Shown: positions 1 through 11,467 of the stretch, piece after piece
Layout: every line of letters begins with the position of its first letter
How positions within the stretch are numbered: the first letter of the stretch is position 1
Source: Ptiloglossa arizonensis
Taxonomy: Eukaryota; Arthropoda; Insecta; Hymenoptera; Colletidae
DNA length: 64,000 nt
Reading direction: 5' to 3'
Assembly (NCBI RefSeq): GCF_051014685.1
Contig: NW_027478391.1
Coordinates: forward strand, 372,001-436,000
Position numbers and translations under genes: made by a program
The notes under the pieces: model-generated
The model's input: the letters and a program-made list of their open reading frames with translations, nothing else
Told to the model about the DNA's origin: nothing
The model's database searches: none

Positions 1-580
1 CTTTCTTCGTTTCTCCGTTTCTTTCTTCGTTTCTCCGTTTCTTTGTTCGTTTCTCCGTTTCTCTCTTCGTTTCTCCGTTTCTTTGTTCGTTTCTCCGTTT
101 CTTTGTACGTTTCTCCGTTTCTCTCTTCGTTTCTCCGTTTCTTTCTTCGTTTCTCCGTTTCTTTGTTCGTTTCTCCGTTTCTTTGTTCGTTTCTCCGTTC
201 CTTTCTTCGTTTCTCCGTTTCTTTGTTCGTTTCTCCGTTCCTTTCTTCGTTTCTCCGTTTCTTTGTTCGTTTCTCCGTTTCTTTCTTCGTTTCTCCGTTA
301 CTTTCTTCGTTTCACCGTTTCTTTCTTCGTTTCTCCGTTTCTTTCTTTGTTTCTCCGTTTCTTTTTTCGTTTCTCCATTTATTTCTCCGTTTCTCCGTTT
401 CTTTCTTCCTTTCTCCGTTTCTTTGTTCGTTACTCCGTTTCTTTCTTCGTTTCTCCGTTTCGTTGTTCGTTTCTCCGTTTCTTTTTCCGTTTCTCGGTTT
501 ATTTCTTCGTTTCTCCATTTATTTCTCCGTTTCTTTCTTCGTTTCTCCGTTTCTTTCTTCGTTTCTCCGTTTCTTTGTTC
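1..580 (+). repeat. 1408-bp-period duplication, copy A (partial)
   Basis: Matches 1409-1988 unit for unit, including the rarer CTCTCTTCG, TTGTACG and TTCACCG variants at the same relative positions. The left end is cut by the window edge, so the real duplication may be longer. A few point differences, for example near 299 against 1707, show that the copies have begun to diverge. Confidence 0.7.
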
Positions 581-1408
581 ATTTCTCCGTTTCTTTCTTC
601 GTTTCTCCGTTTATTTGTTCGTTTCTCCGTTTCTTTGTTCGTTTCTCCGTTTCTTTTTCCGTTTCTCGGTTTATTTCTTCGTTTCTCCATTTATTTCTCC
701 GTTTCTTTCTTCGTTTCTCCGTTTCTTTGTTCGTTTCTCCGTTCCTTTCTTCGTTTCTCCGTTTCTTTGTTCGTTTCTCCGTTTCTTTCTTCGTTTCTCC
801 GTTTCTTTGTTCGTTTCTCCGTTTCTTTCTTCGTTTCTCCGTTTATTTCTTCGTTTCTCCGTTTCTTTGTTCGTTTCTCCGTTTCTTTTTCCGTTTCTCG
901 GTTTATTTCTTCGTTTCTCCATTTATTTCTCCGTTTCTTTCTTCGTTTCTCCGTTTCTTTCTTCGTTTCTCCATTTATTTCTCCGTTTCTCTGTTTCTTT
1001 CTTCCTTTCTCCGTTTCTTTGTTCGTTTCTCCGTTTCTTTCTTCGTTTCTCCGTCTCGTTGTTCGTTTCTCCGTTTCTTTCTACGTTTCTACGTTTCTTT
1101 GTTCGTTTCTCCGTTTCTTTTTTCGTTTCTCGGTTAATTTCTTCGTTTCTCCATTTATTTCTCCGTTTCTTTGTTCATTTCTCCGTTTCTCTCTTCGTTT
1201 CTCCGTTTCTTTCTTCGTTTCTCCGTTTCTTTGTTCGTTTCTCCGTTTCTTTGTTCGTTTCTCCGTTTCTTTGTTCGTTTCTCCGTTCCTTTCTTCGTTT
1301 CTCCGTTTCTTTCTTCGTTTCTCCGTTTCTTTCTTCGTTTCTCCGTTCATTTCTTCGTTTCACCATTTATTTCTCCGTTTCTCCGTTTCTTTCTTCGTTT
1401 CTCCGTTT

Positions 1409-1988
1409 CTTTCTTCGTTTCTCCGTTTCTTTCTTCGTTTCTCCGTTTCTTTGTTCGTTTCTCCGTTTCTCTCTTCGTTTCTCCGTTTCTTTGTTCGTTT
1501 CTCCGTTTCTTTGTACGTTTCTCCGTTTTTCTCTTCGTTTCTCCGTTTCTTTCTTCGTTTCTCCGTTTCTTTGTTCGTTTCTCCGTTTCTTTGTTCGTTT
1601 CTCCGTTCCTTTCTTCGTTTCTCCGTTTCTTTGTTCGTTTCTCCGTTCCTTTCTTCGTTTCTCCGTTTCTTTGTTCGTTTCTCCGTTTCTTTCTTCGTTT
1701 CTCCGTTTCTTTCTTCGTTTCACCGTTTCTTTCTTCGTTTCTCCGTTTCTTTCTTTGTTTCTCCGTTTCTTTTTTCGTTTCTCCATTTATTTCTCCGTTT
1801 CTCCGTTTCTTTCTTCCTTTCTCCGTTTCTTTGTTCGTTACTCCGTTTCTTTCTTCGTTTCTCCGTTTCGTTGTTCGTTTCTCCGTTTCTTTTTCCGTTT
1901 CTCGGTTTATTTCTTCGTTTCTCCATTTATTTCTCCGTTTCTTTCTTCGTTTCTCCGTTTCTTTCTTCGTTTCTCCGTTTCTTTGTTC
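1409..1988 (+). repeat. 1408-bp-period duplication, copy B
   Basis: Second copy of the segment at 1-580, displaced by 1408 bp. It ends where one copy reads TTTGTTCATTTC and the other TTTGTTCGTTTG. The end is approximate. Confidence 0.7.
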
Positions 1989-3579
1989 GTTTGTCCGTTT
2001 CTTTTCCCGTTTCTCGGTTTATTTCTTTGTTTCTCCATTTATTTCTCCGTTTGTTTCTTCGTTACTCCGTTTCTTTCTTCGTTTCTCCGTTTCTTTGTTC
2101 GTTTCTCCGTTTCTTTCTTCCTTTCTCCGTTTCTTTGTTCGTTCCTCCGTTTCTTTCTTCGTTTCTCCGTTTCTTTCTTCGTTTCTCCGTTTCTTTCTTT
2201 GTTTCTCCGTTTCTTTCTTCGTTTCTCCGTTTATTTCTTCGTTTCTCCGTTTCTTTCTTCGTTTCTCCGTTTCCTTGTTTGTTTCTCCGTTTATTTCTTC
2301 GTTTCTCCACTTATTTCTCCGTTTCTTTGTTCGTTTCTCCGTTTCTTTCTTTGTTTCTCCGTTTCTTTCTTCCTTTCTCCGTTTCGTTGTTCGTTTCTCC
2401 GTTTCTTTCTTCGTTTCTCCGTTTCTCTCTTCGTTTCTCAGTTTCTTTCTTCGTTTCTCCGTTTCTTTCTTCGTTTCTCCGTTTCTTTCTTCGTTTCTCC
2501 GTTTCTTTCTTCGTTTCTCCGTTTCTTTCTCCGTTTCTCCGTTTCTTTCTTCCTTTCTCCGTTTCTTTGTTCGTTTCTCCGTTTCTTTCTTCGTTTCTCC
2601 GTTTCTTTCTTCGTTTCTCCGTTTCTTTCTTTGTTTCTCCGATTCTTTCTTCGTTTCTCCGTTTATTTCTTCGTTTCTCCGTTTCTTTCTTCGTTTCTCC
2701 GTTTCCTTGTTTGTTTCTCCGTTTATTTCTTCGTTTCTCCACTTATTTCTCCGTTTCTTTGTTCGTTTCTCCGTTTCTTTCTTTGTTTCTCCGTTTCTTA
2801 CTTCCTTTCTTTCTTCGTTTCTCCGTTTCTTTCTTCGTTTCTCCGTTGCTTTCGTCGTTTCTCCGTTTCTTTCTTCCTTTCTCCGTTTCGTTGTTCGTTT
2901 CTCCGTTTCTTTCTTCGTTTCTCCGTTTCTTTCTTCGTTTCTCAGTTTCTTTCTTCGTTTCTCCGTTTCTTTCTTCGTTTCTCCGTTTCTTTCTTCGTTT
3001 CTCCGTTTCTTTCTTCGTTTCTCCGTTTCTTTCTCCGTTTCTCCGTTTCTTTCTTCCTTTCTCCGTTTCTTTGTTCGTTTCTCCGTTTCTTTCTTCGTTT
3101 CTCCGTTTCTTTCTTCGTTTCTCCGTTTCTTTCTTTGTTTCTCCGATTCTTTCTTCGTTTCTCCGTTTATTTCTTCGCTTCTCCGTTTCTTTCTTCGTTT
3201 CTCCGTTTCCTTGTTTGTTTCTCCGTTTATTTCTTCGTTTCTCCACTTATTTCTCCGTTTCTTTGTTCGTTTCTCCGTTTCTTTCTTTGTTTCTCCGTTT
3301 CTTACTTCCTTTCTTTCTTCGTTTCTCCGTTTCTTTCTTCGTTTCTCCGTTTCTTTCGTCGTTTCTCCGTTTCTTTCTTCGTTTCTCCGTTTCTTTCTTC
3401 GTTTCTCCGTTTCTTTCTTCGTTTCACCGTTTCTTTCTTCGTTTCTCCGTTTCCTTGTTCGTTTCTCCGTTTATTTCTTCGTTTCTCCATTTATTTCTCC
3501 GTTTCTTTGTTCGTTTCTCCGTTTCTTTCTTCGTTTCTCCGTTTCTTTCTTCGTTTCTCCGTTTCTTTCTTCGTTTCTC

Positions 3580-6500
3580 CATTTATTTCTCCGTTTCTCC
3601 GATTCTTTCTTCCTTTCTCCGTTTCTTTGTTCGTTTCTCCGTTTCTTTCTTCGTTTCTCCGTTTCGTTGTTTGTTTCTCCGTTTCTTTCTACGTTTCTCC
3701 GTTTCTTTGTTCGTTTCTCCGTTTCTTTTTCCGTTTCTCGGTTTATTTCTTTGTTTCTCCATTTATTTCTCCGTTTGTTTCTTCGTTACTCCGTTTCTTT
3801 CTTCGTTTCTCCGTTTCTTTGTTCGTTTCTCCGTTTCTTTCTTCCTTTCTCCGTTTCTTTGTTCGTTTCTCCGTTTCTTTCTTCGTTTCTCCGTTTCTTT
3901 CTTCGTTTCTCCGTTTCTTTCTTTGTTTCTCCGTTTCTTTCTTCGTTTCTCCGTTTATTTCTTCGTTTCTCCGTTTCTTTCTTCGTTTCTCCGTTTCCTT
4001 GTTTGTTTCTCCGTTTATTTCTTCGTTTCTCCACTTATTTCTCCGTTTCTTTGTTCGTTTCTCCGTTTCTTTCTTTGTTTCTCCGTTTCTTTCTTCCTTT
4101 CGCCGTTTCGTTGTTCGTTTCTCCGTTTCTTTCTTCGTTTCTCCGTTTCTTTCTTCGTTTCTCAGTTTCTTTCTTCGTTTCTCCGTTTCTTTCTTCGTTT
4201 CTCCGTTTCTTTCTTCGTTTCTCCGTTTCTTTCTTCGTTTCTCCGTTTCTTTCTCCGTTTCTCCGTTTCCTTCTTTGTTTCTCCGATTCTTTCTTCGTTT
4301 CTCCGTTTATTTCTTCGTTTCTCCGTTTCTTTCTTCGTTTCTCCGTTTCCTTGTTTGTTTCTCCGTTTATTTCTTCGTTTCTCCACTTATTTCTCCGTTT
4401 CTTTGTTCGTTTCTCCGTTTCTTTCTTTGTTTCTCAGTTTCTTACTTCCTTTCTTTCTTCGTTTCTCCGTTTCTTTCTTCGTTTCTCCGTTTCTTTCTTC
4501 GCTTCTCCGTTCCTTTTTTCGTTTCTCCGTTTCTTTCTCCGTTTCTCCGTTTCTTTCTTCCTTTCTCCGTTTCTTTGTTCGTTTCTCCGTTTCTTTCTTC
4601 GTTTCTCCGTTTCTTTCTTCGTTTCTCCGTTTCTTTCTTCGTTTCTCCATTTCTTTCTTCGTTTCTCCGTTTCTTTCTTCGTTTCTCCGCTTCCTTTTTC
4701 GTTTCTCCGCTTCCTTTTTCGTTTCTCCGTTTCTCCATTTATTTCTCCGTTTCTCCGTTCCTTTCTTCGTTTCTCCGTTTCTTTCTTCGTTTCTTCGTTT
4801 CTTTCTTCGTTTCTCAGTTTCTTTCTTCGTTTCTCCGTTGCTTTCTTCGTATCTCCGTTTCTTTCTTCGTTTCTCCGTTTCTTTCTTCGTTTCTCCATTT
4901 CTTTCTTCGTTTCTCCGTTTCGTTCTTCGTTTCTCCGCTTCCTTTTTCGTTTCTCCGTTTCTCCATTTATTTCTCCGTTTCTCCGTTCCTTTCTTCGTTT
5001 CTCCGTTTCTTTCTTCGTTTCTTCGTTTCTTTCTTCGTTTCTCAGTTTCTTTCTTCGTTTCTTCGTTTCTTTCTTCGTTACTCCGTTTCTTTCTTCGATT
5101 CTCAGTTTCTTTCTTCGTTTCTCCGTTTCATTCTTCGTTTCTCCGTTTCTTTGTTCGTTTCTCCGTTTCTTTCTTCGATTCTCCGTTTCTTTCTTCGTTT
5201 CTCCGTTTCTTTCTTCGCTTCTCCGTTTCTTTGTTCGTTTCTCCGTTTCTTTCTTCCTTTCTCCGTTTCTTTGTTCGTTTCTCCGTTTCTTTCTTCGTTT
5301 CTCCGTTTATTTCTTCGTTTCTCCGTTTCTTTCTTCGTTTCTCCGTTTCTTTCTTCGTTTCTCCGTTTATTTCTTCGTTTCTCCGTTTCTTTCATCGTTT
5401 CTCCGTTTCCTTGTTTGTTTCTCCGTTTATTTCTTCGTTTCTCCACTTATTTCTCCGTTTCTTTGTTCGTTTCTCCGTTTCTTTCTTTGTTTCTCCGTTT
5501 CTTACTTCCTTTCTTTCTTCGTTTCTCCGTTTCTTTCTTCGTTTCTCCGTTTCTTTCTTCGTTTCTCCGTTTCTTTCTTCGTTTCTTCGTTTCTTTCTTC
5601 GTTTCTCAGTTTCTTTCTTCGTTTCTTCGTTTCTTTCTTCGTTACTCCGTTTCTTTCTTCGATTCTCAGTTTCTTTCTTCGTTTCTCCGTTTCATTCTTC
5701 GTTTCTCCGTTTCTTTGTTCGTTTCTCCGTTTCTTTCTTCGTTTCTCCGTTTCTTTCTTCGTTTCTCCGTTTCTTTCTTCGTTTCTCCGTTTATTTCTTC
5801 GTTTCTCCGTTTCTTTCTTCGTTTCTCCGATTCTTTCTTCGTTTCTCCGTTTCTTTCTTCGTTTCTCCGTTTCTTTCTCCGTTTCTCCGTTTCTTTCTTC
5901 CTTTCTCCGTTTCTTTGTTCGTTTCTCCGTTTCTTTCTTCGTTTCTCCGTTTCTTTCTTCGTTTCTCCGTTTCTTTCTTTGTTTCTCCGATTCTTTCTTC
6001 GTTTCTCCGTTTATTTCTTCGTTTCTCCGTTTCTTTCTTCGTTTCTCCGTTTCCTTGTTTGTTTCTCCGTTTATTTCTTCGTTTCTCCACTTATTTCTCC
6101 GTTTCTTTGTTCGTTTCTCCGTTTCTTTCTTTGTTTCTCCGTTTCTTACTTCCTTTCTTTCTTCGTTTCTCCGTTTCTTTCTTTGTTTCTCCGTTTCTTT
6201 CGTCGTTTCTCCGTTTCTTTCTTCGTTTCTCCGTTTCTTTCTTCGTTTCTCCGATTCTTTCTTCGTTTCACCGTTTCTTTCTTCGTTTCTCCGTTTCCTT
6301 GTTCGTTTCTCCGTTTATTTCTTCGTTTCTCCATTTATTTCTCCGTTTCTTTGTTCGTTTCTCCGTTTCTTTCTTCGTTTCTCCGTTTCTTTCTTCGTTT
6401 CTCCGTTTCTTTCTTCGTTTCTCCATTTATTTCTCCGTTTCTCCGATTCTTTCTTCCTTTCTCCGTTTCTTTGTTCGTTTCTCCGTTTCTTTCTTTGTTT

Positions 6501-7523
6501 CTCCGTTTCTTTCTTCGTTTCTCCGTTTATTTCTTCGTTTCTCCGTTTCTTTCTTCGTTTCTCCGTTTCCTTGTTTGTTTCTCCGTTTATTTCTTCGTTT
6601 CTCCACTTATTTCTCCGTTTCTTTCTTCGTTTCTCAGTTTCTTTCTTCGTTTCTTCGTTTCTTTCTTCGTTACTCCGTTTCTTTCTTCGATTCTCAGTTT
6701 CTTTCTTCGTTTCTCCGTTTCATTCTTCGTTTCTCCGTTTCTTTGTTCGTTTCTCCGTTTCTTTCTTCGTTTCTCCGTTTCTTTCTTCGTTTCTCCGTTT
6801 CTTTCTTCGTTTCTCCGTTTCTTTCTTTGTTTCTCCGATTCTTTCTTCGTTTCTCCGTTTATTTCTTCGTTTCTCCGTTTCTTTCTTCGTTTCTCCGTTT
6901 CCTTGTTTGTTTCTCCGTTTATTTCTTCGTTTCTCCACTTATTTCTCCGTTTCTTTGTTCGTTTCTCCGTTTCTTTCTTTGTTTCTCCGTTTCTTACTTC
7001 CTTTCTTTCTTCGTTTCTCCGTTTCTTTCTTCGTTTCTCCGTTTCTTTCGTCGTTTCTCCGTTTCTTTCTTCGTTTCTCCGTTTCTTTCTTCGTTTCTCC
7101 GATTCTTTCTTCGTTTCACCGTTTCTTTCTTCGTTTCTCCGTTTCCTTGTTCGTTTCTCCGTTTATTTCTTCGTTTCTCCATTTATTTCTCCGTTTCTTT
7201 GTTCGTTTCTCCGTTTCTTTCTTCGTTTCTCCGTTTCTTTCTTCGTTTCTCCGTTTCTTTCTTCGTTTCTCCATTTATTTCTCCGTTTCTCCGATTCTTT
7301 CTTCCTTTCTCCGTTTCTTTGTTCGTTTCTCCGTTTCTTTCTTCGTTTCTCCGTTTCTTTCTACGTTTCTCCGTTTCTTTGTTCGTTTCTCCGTTTCTTT
7401 TTCCGTTTCTCGGTTTATTTCTTCGTTTCTCCATTTATTTCTCCGTTTCTTTCTTCGTTTCTCCGTTTCTTTCTTCGTTTCTCCGTTTCTTTGTTCGTTT
7501 CTCCGTTTCTTTCTTCCTTTCTC
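3580..7523 (+). repeat. 3944-bp tandem duplication, copy A
   Basis: Marker variants recur exactly 3944 bp downstream. Examples are the GCTTCC runs near 4688 and 4709, GATTCTCAG near 5096, and TTACTTCCTTTC near 5501. Only scattered single-base differences were seen, for example near 4501 against 8445 and near 3624 against 7568. This is a higher-order duplication inside array 1, too long and too faithful to come from independent 20-bp slippage. Ends are placed at the first unit that disagrees and could move by tens of bases. Confidence 0.8.
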
Positions 7524-10500
7524 CATTTATTTCTCCGTTTCTCCGATTCTTTCTTCCTTTCTCCGTTTCTTTCTTCGTTTCTCCGTTTCTTTCTTCGTTT
7601 CTCCGTTTCGTTGTTTGTTTCTCCGTTTCTTTCTACGTTTCTCCGTTTCTTTGTTCGTTTCTCCGTTTCTTTTTCCGTTTCTCGGTTTATTTCTTTGTTT
7701 CTCCATTTATTTCTCCGTTTGTTTCTTCGTTACTCCGTTTCTTTCTTCGTTTCTCCGTTTCTTTGTTCGTTTCTCCGTTTCTTTCTTCCTTTCTCCGTTT
7801 CTTTGTTCGTTTCTCCGTTTCTTTCTTCGTTTCTCCGTTTCTTTCTTCGTTTCTCCGTTTCTTTCTTTGTTTCTCCGTTTCTTTCTTCGTTTCTCCGTTT
7901 ATTTCTTCGTTTCTCCGTTTCTTTCTTCGTTTCTCCGTTTCCTTGTTTGTTTCTCCGTTTATTTCTTCGTTTCTCCACTTATTTCTCCGTTTCTTTGTTC
8001 GTTTCTCCGTTTCTTTCTTTGTTTCTCCGTTTCTTTCTTCCTTTCGCCGTTTCGTTGTTCGTTTCTCCGTTTCTTTCTTCGTTTCTCCGTTTCTTTCTTC
8101 GTTTCTCAGTTTCTTTCTTCGTTTCTCCGTTTCTTTCTTCGTTTCTCCGTTTCTTTCTTCGTTTCTCCGTTTCTTTCTTCGTTTCTCCGTTTCTTTCTCC
8201 GTTTCTCCGTTTCCTTCTTTGTTTCTCCGATTCTTTCTTCGTTTCTCCGTTTATTTCTTCGTTTCTCCGTTTCTTTCTTCGTTTCTCCGTTTCCTTGTTT
8301 GTTTCTCCGTTTATTTCTTCGTTTCTCCACTTATTTCTCCGTTTCTTTGTTCGTTTCTCCGTTTCTTTCTTTGTTTCTCAGTTTCTTACTTCCTTTCTTT
8401 CTTCGTTTCTCCGTTTCTTTCTTCGTTTCTCCGTTTCTTTCTTCGTTTCTCCGTTCCTTTTTTCGTTTCTCCGTTTCTTTCTCCGTTTCTCCGTTTCTTT
8501 CTTCCTTTCTCCGTTTCTTTGTTCGTTTCTCCGTTTCTTTCTTCGTTTCTCCGTTTCTTTCTTCGTTTCTCCGTTTCTTTCTTCGTTTCTCCATTTCTTT
8601 CTTCGTTTCTCCGTTTCTTTCTTCGTTTCTCCGCTTCCTTTTTCGTTTCTCCGCTTCCTTTTTCGTTTCTCCGTTTCTCCATTTATTTCTCCGTTTCTCC
8701 GTTCCTTTCTTCGTTTCTCCGTTTCTTTCTTCGTTTCTTCGTTTCTTTCTTCGTTTCTCAGTTTCTTTCTTCGTTTCTCCGTTGCTTTCTTCGTATCTCC
8801 GTTTCTTTCTTCGTTTCTCCGTTTCTTTCTTCGTTTCTCCATTTCTTTCTTCGTTTCTCCGTTTCGTTCTTCGTTTCTCCGCTTCCTTTTTCGTTTCTCC
8901 GTTTCTCCATTTATTTCTCCGTTTCTCCGTTCCTTTCTTCGTTTCTCCGTTTCTTTCTTCGTTTCTTCGTTTCTTTCTTCGTTTCTCAGTTTCTTTCTTC
9001 GTTTCTTCGTTTCTTTCTTCGTTACTCCGTTTCTTTCTTCGATTCTCAGTTTCTTTCTTCGTTTCTCCGTTTCATTCTTCGTTTCTCCGTTTCTTTGTTC
9101 GTTTCTCCGTTTCTTTCTTCGATTCTCCGTTTCTTTCTTCGTTTCTCCGTTTCTTTCTTCGCTTCTCCGTTTCTTTGTTCGTTTCTCCGTTTCTTTCTTC
9201 CTTTCTCCGTTTCTTTGTTCGTTTCTCCGTTTCTTTCTTCGTTTCTCCGTTTATTTCTTCGTTTCTCCGTTTCTTTCTTCGTTTCTCCGTTTCTTTCTTC
9301 GTTTCTCCGTTTATTTCTTCGTTTCTCCGTTTCTTTCATCGTTTCTCCGTTTCCTTGTTTGTTTCTCCGTTTATTTCTTCGTTTCTCCACTTATTTCTCC
9401 GTTTCTTTGTTCGTTTCTCCGTTTCTTTCTTTGTTTCTCCGTTTCTTACTTCCTTTCTTTCTTCGTTTCTCCGTTTCTTTCTTCGTTTCTCCGTTTCTTT
9501 CTTCGTTTCTCCGTTTCTTTCTTCGTTTCTTCGTTTCTTTCTTCGTTTCTCAGTTTCTTTCTTCGTTTCTTCGTTTCTTTCTTCGTTACTCCGTTTCTTT
9601 CTTCGATTCTCAGTTTCTTTCTTCGTTTCTCCGTTTCATTCTTCGTTTCTCCGTTTCTTTGTTCGTTTCTCCGTTTCTTTCTTCGTTTCTCCGTTTCTTT
9701 CTTCGTTTCTCCGTTTCTTTCTTCGTTTCTCCGTTTATTTCTTCGTTTCTCCGTTTCTTTCTTCGTTTCTCCGATTCTTTCTTCGTTTCTCCGTTTCTTT
9801 CTTCGTTTCTCCGTTTCTTTCTCCGTTTCTCCGTTTCTTTCTTCCTTTCTCCGTTTCTTTGTTCGTTTCTCCGTTTCTTTCTTCGTTTCTCCGTTTCTTT
9901 CTTCGTTTCTCCGTTTCTTTCTTTGTTTCTCCGATTCTTTCTTCGTTTCTCCGTTTATTTCTTCGTTTCTCCGTTTCTTTCTTCGTTTCTCCGTTTCCTT
10001 GTTTGTTTCTCCGTTTATTTCTTCGTTTCTCCACTTATTTCTCCGTTTCTTTGTTCGTTTCTCCGTTTCTTTCTTTGTTTCTCCGTTTCTTACTTCCTTT
10101 CTTTCTTCGTTTCTCCGTTTCTTTCTTTGTTTCTCCGTTTCTTTCGTCGTTTCTCCGTTTCTTTCTTCGTTTCTCCGTTTCTTTCTTCGTTTCTCCGATT
10201 CTTTCTTCGTTTCACCGTTTCTTTCTTCGTTTCTCCGTTTCCTTGTTCGTTTCTCCGTTTATTTCTTCGTTTCTCCATTTATTTCTCCGTTTCTTTGTTC
10301 GTTTCTCCGTTTCTTTCTTCGTTTCTCCGTTTCTTTCTTCGTTTCTCCGTTTCTTTCTTCGTTTCTCCATTTATTTCTCCGTTTCTCCGATTCTTTCTTC
10401 CTTTCTCCGTTTCTTTGTTCGTTTCTCCGTTTCTTTCTTTGTTTCTCCGTTTCTTTCTTCGTTTCTCCGTTTATTTCTTCGTTTCTCCGTTTCTTTCTTC

Positions 10501-11467
10501 GTTTCTCCGTTTCCTTGTTTGTTTCTCCGTTTATTTCTTCGTTTCTCCACTTATTTCTCCGTTTCTTTCTTCGTTTCTCAGTTTCTTTCTTCGTTTCTTC
10601 GTTTCTTTCTTCGTTACTCCGTTTCTTTCTTCGATTCTCAGTTTCTTTCTTCGTTTCTCCGTTTCATTCTTCGTTTCTCCGTTTCTTTGTTCGTTTCTCC
10701 GTTTCTTTCTTCGTTTCTCCGTTTCTTTCTTCGTTTCTCCGTTTCTTTCTTCGTTTCTCCGTTTCTTTCTTTGTTTCTCCGATTCTTTCTTCGTTTCTCC
10801 GTTTATTTCTTCGTTTCTCCGTTTCTTTCTTCGTTTCTCCGTTTCCTTGTTTGTTTCTCCGTTTATTTCTTCGTTTCTCCACTTATTTCTCCGTTTCTTT
10901 GTTCGTTTCTCCGTTTCTTTCTTTGTTTCTCCGTTTCTTACTTCCTTTCTTTCTTCGTTTCTCCGTTTCTTTCTTCGTTTCTCCGTTTCTTTCGTCGTTT
11001 CTCCGTTTCTTTCTTCGTTTCTCCGTTTCTTTCTTCGTTTCTCCGATTCTTTCTTCGTTTCACCGTTTCTTTCTTCGTTTCTCCGTTTCCTTGTTCGTTT
11101 CTCCGTTTATTTCTTCGTTTCTCCATTTATTTCTCCGTTTCTTTGTTCGTTTCTCCGTTTCTTTCTTCGTTTCTCCGTTTCTTTCTTCGTTTCTCCGTTT
11201 CTTTCTTCGTTTCTCCATTTATTTCTCCGTTTCTCCGATTCTTTCTTCCTTTCTCCGTTTCTTTGTTCGTTTCTCCGTTTCTTTCTTCGTTTCTCCGTTT
11301 CTTTCTACGTTTCTCCGTTTCTTTGTTCGTTTCTCCGTTTCTTTTTCCGTTTCTCGGTTTATTTCTTCGTTTCTCCATTTATTTCTCCGTTTCTTTCTTC
11401 GTTTCTCCGTTTCTTTCTTCGTTTCTCCGTTTCTTTGTTCGTTTCTCCGTTTCTTTCTTCCTTTCTC
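7524..11467 (+). repeat. 3944-bp tandem duplication, copy B
   Basis: Directly adjacent second copy of 3580-7523. The junction lies near 7524, where the sequence passes from the end of copy A back to an ATTTATTTCTCC unit matching the start of copy A. The near identity of the copies indicates a recent event, probably unequal exchange or replication-based duplication. Confidence 0.8.

Noticed and set aside
312..518. Many short opposite-strand frames rich in Lys, Arg, Glu and Asn (MEKRRNK type)
   Set aside because: Translations of the purine strand of the satellite, ended wherever a TTA-containing variant gives TAA. Not genes.
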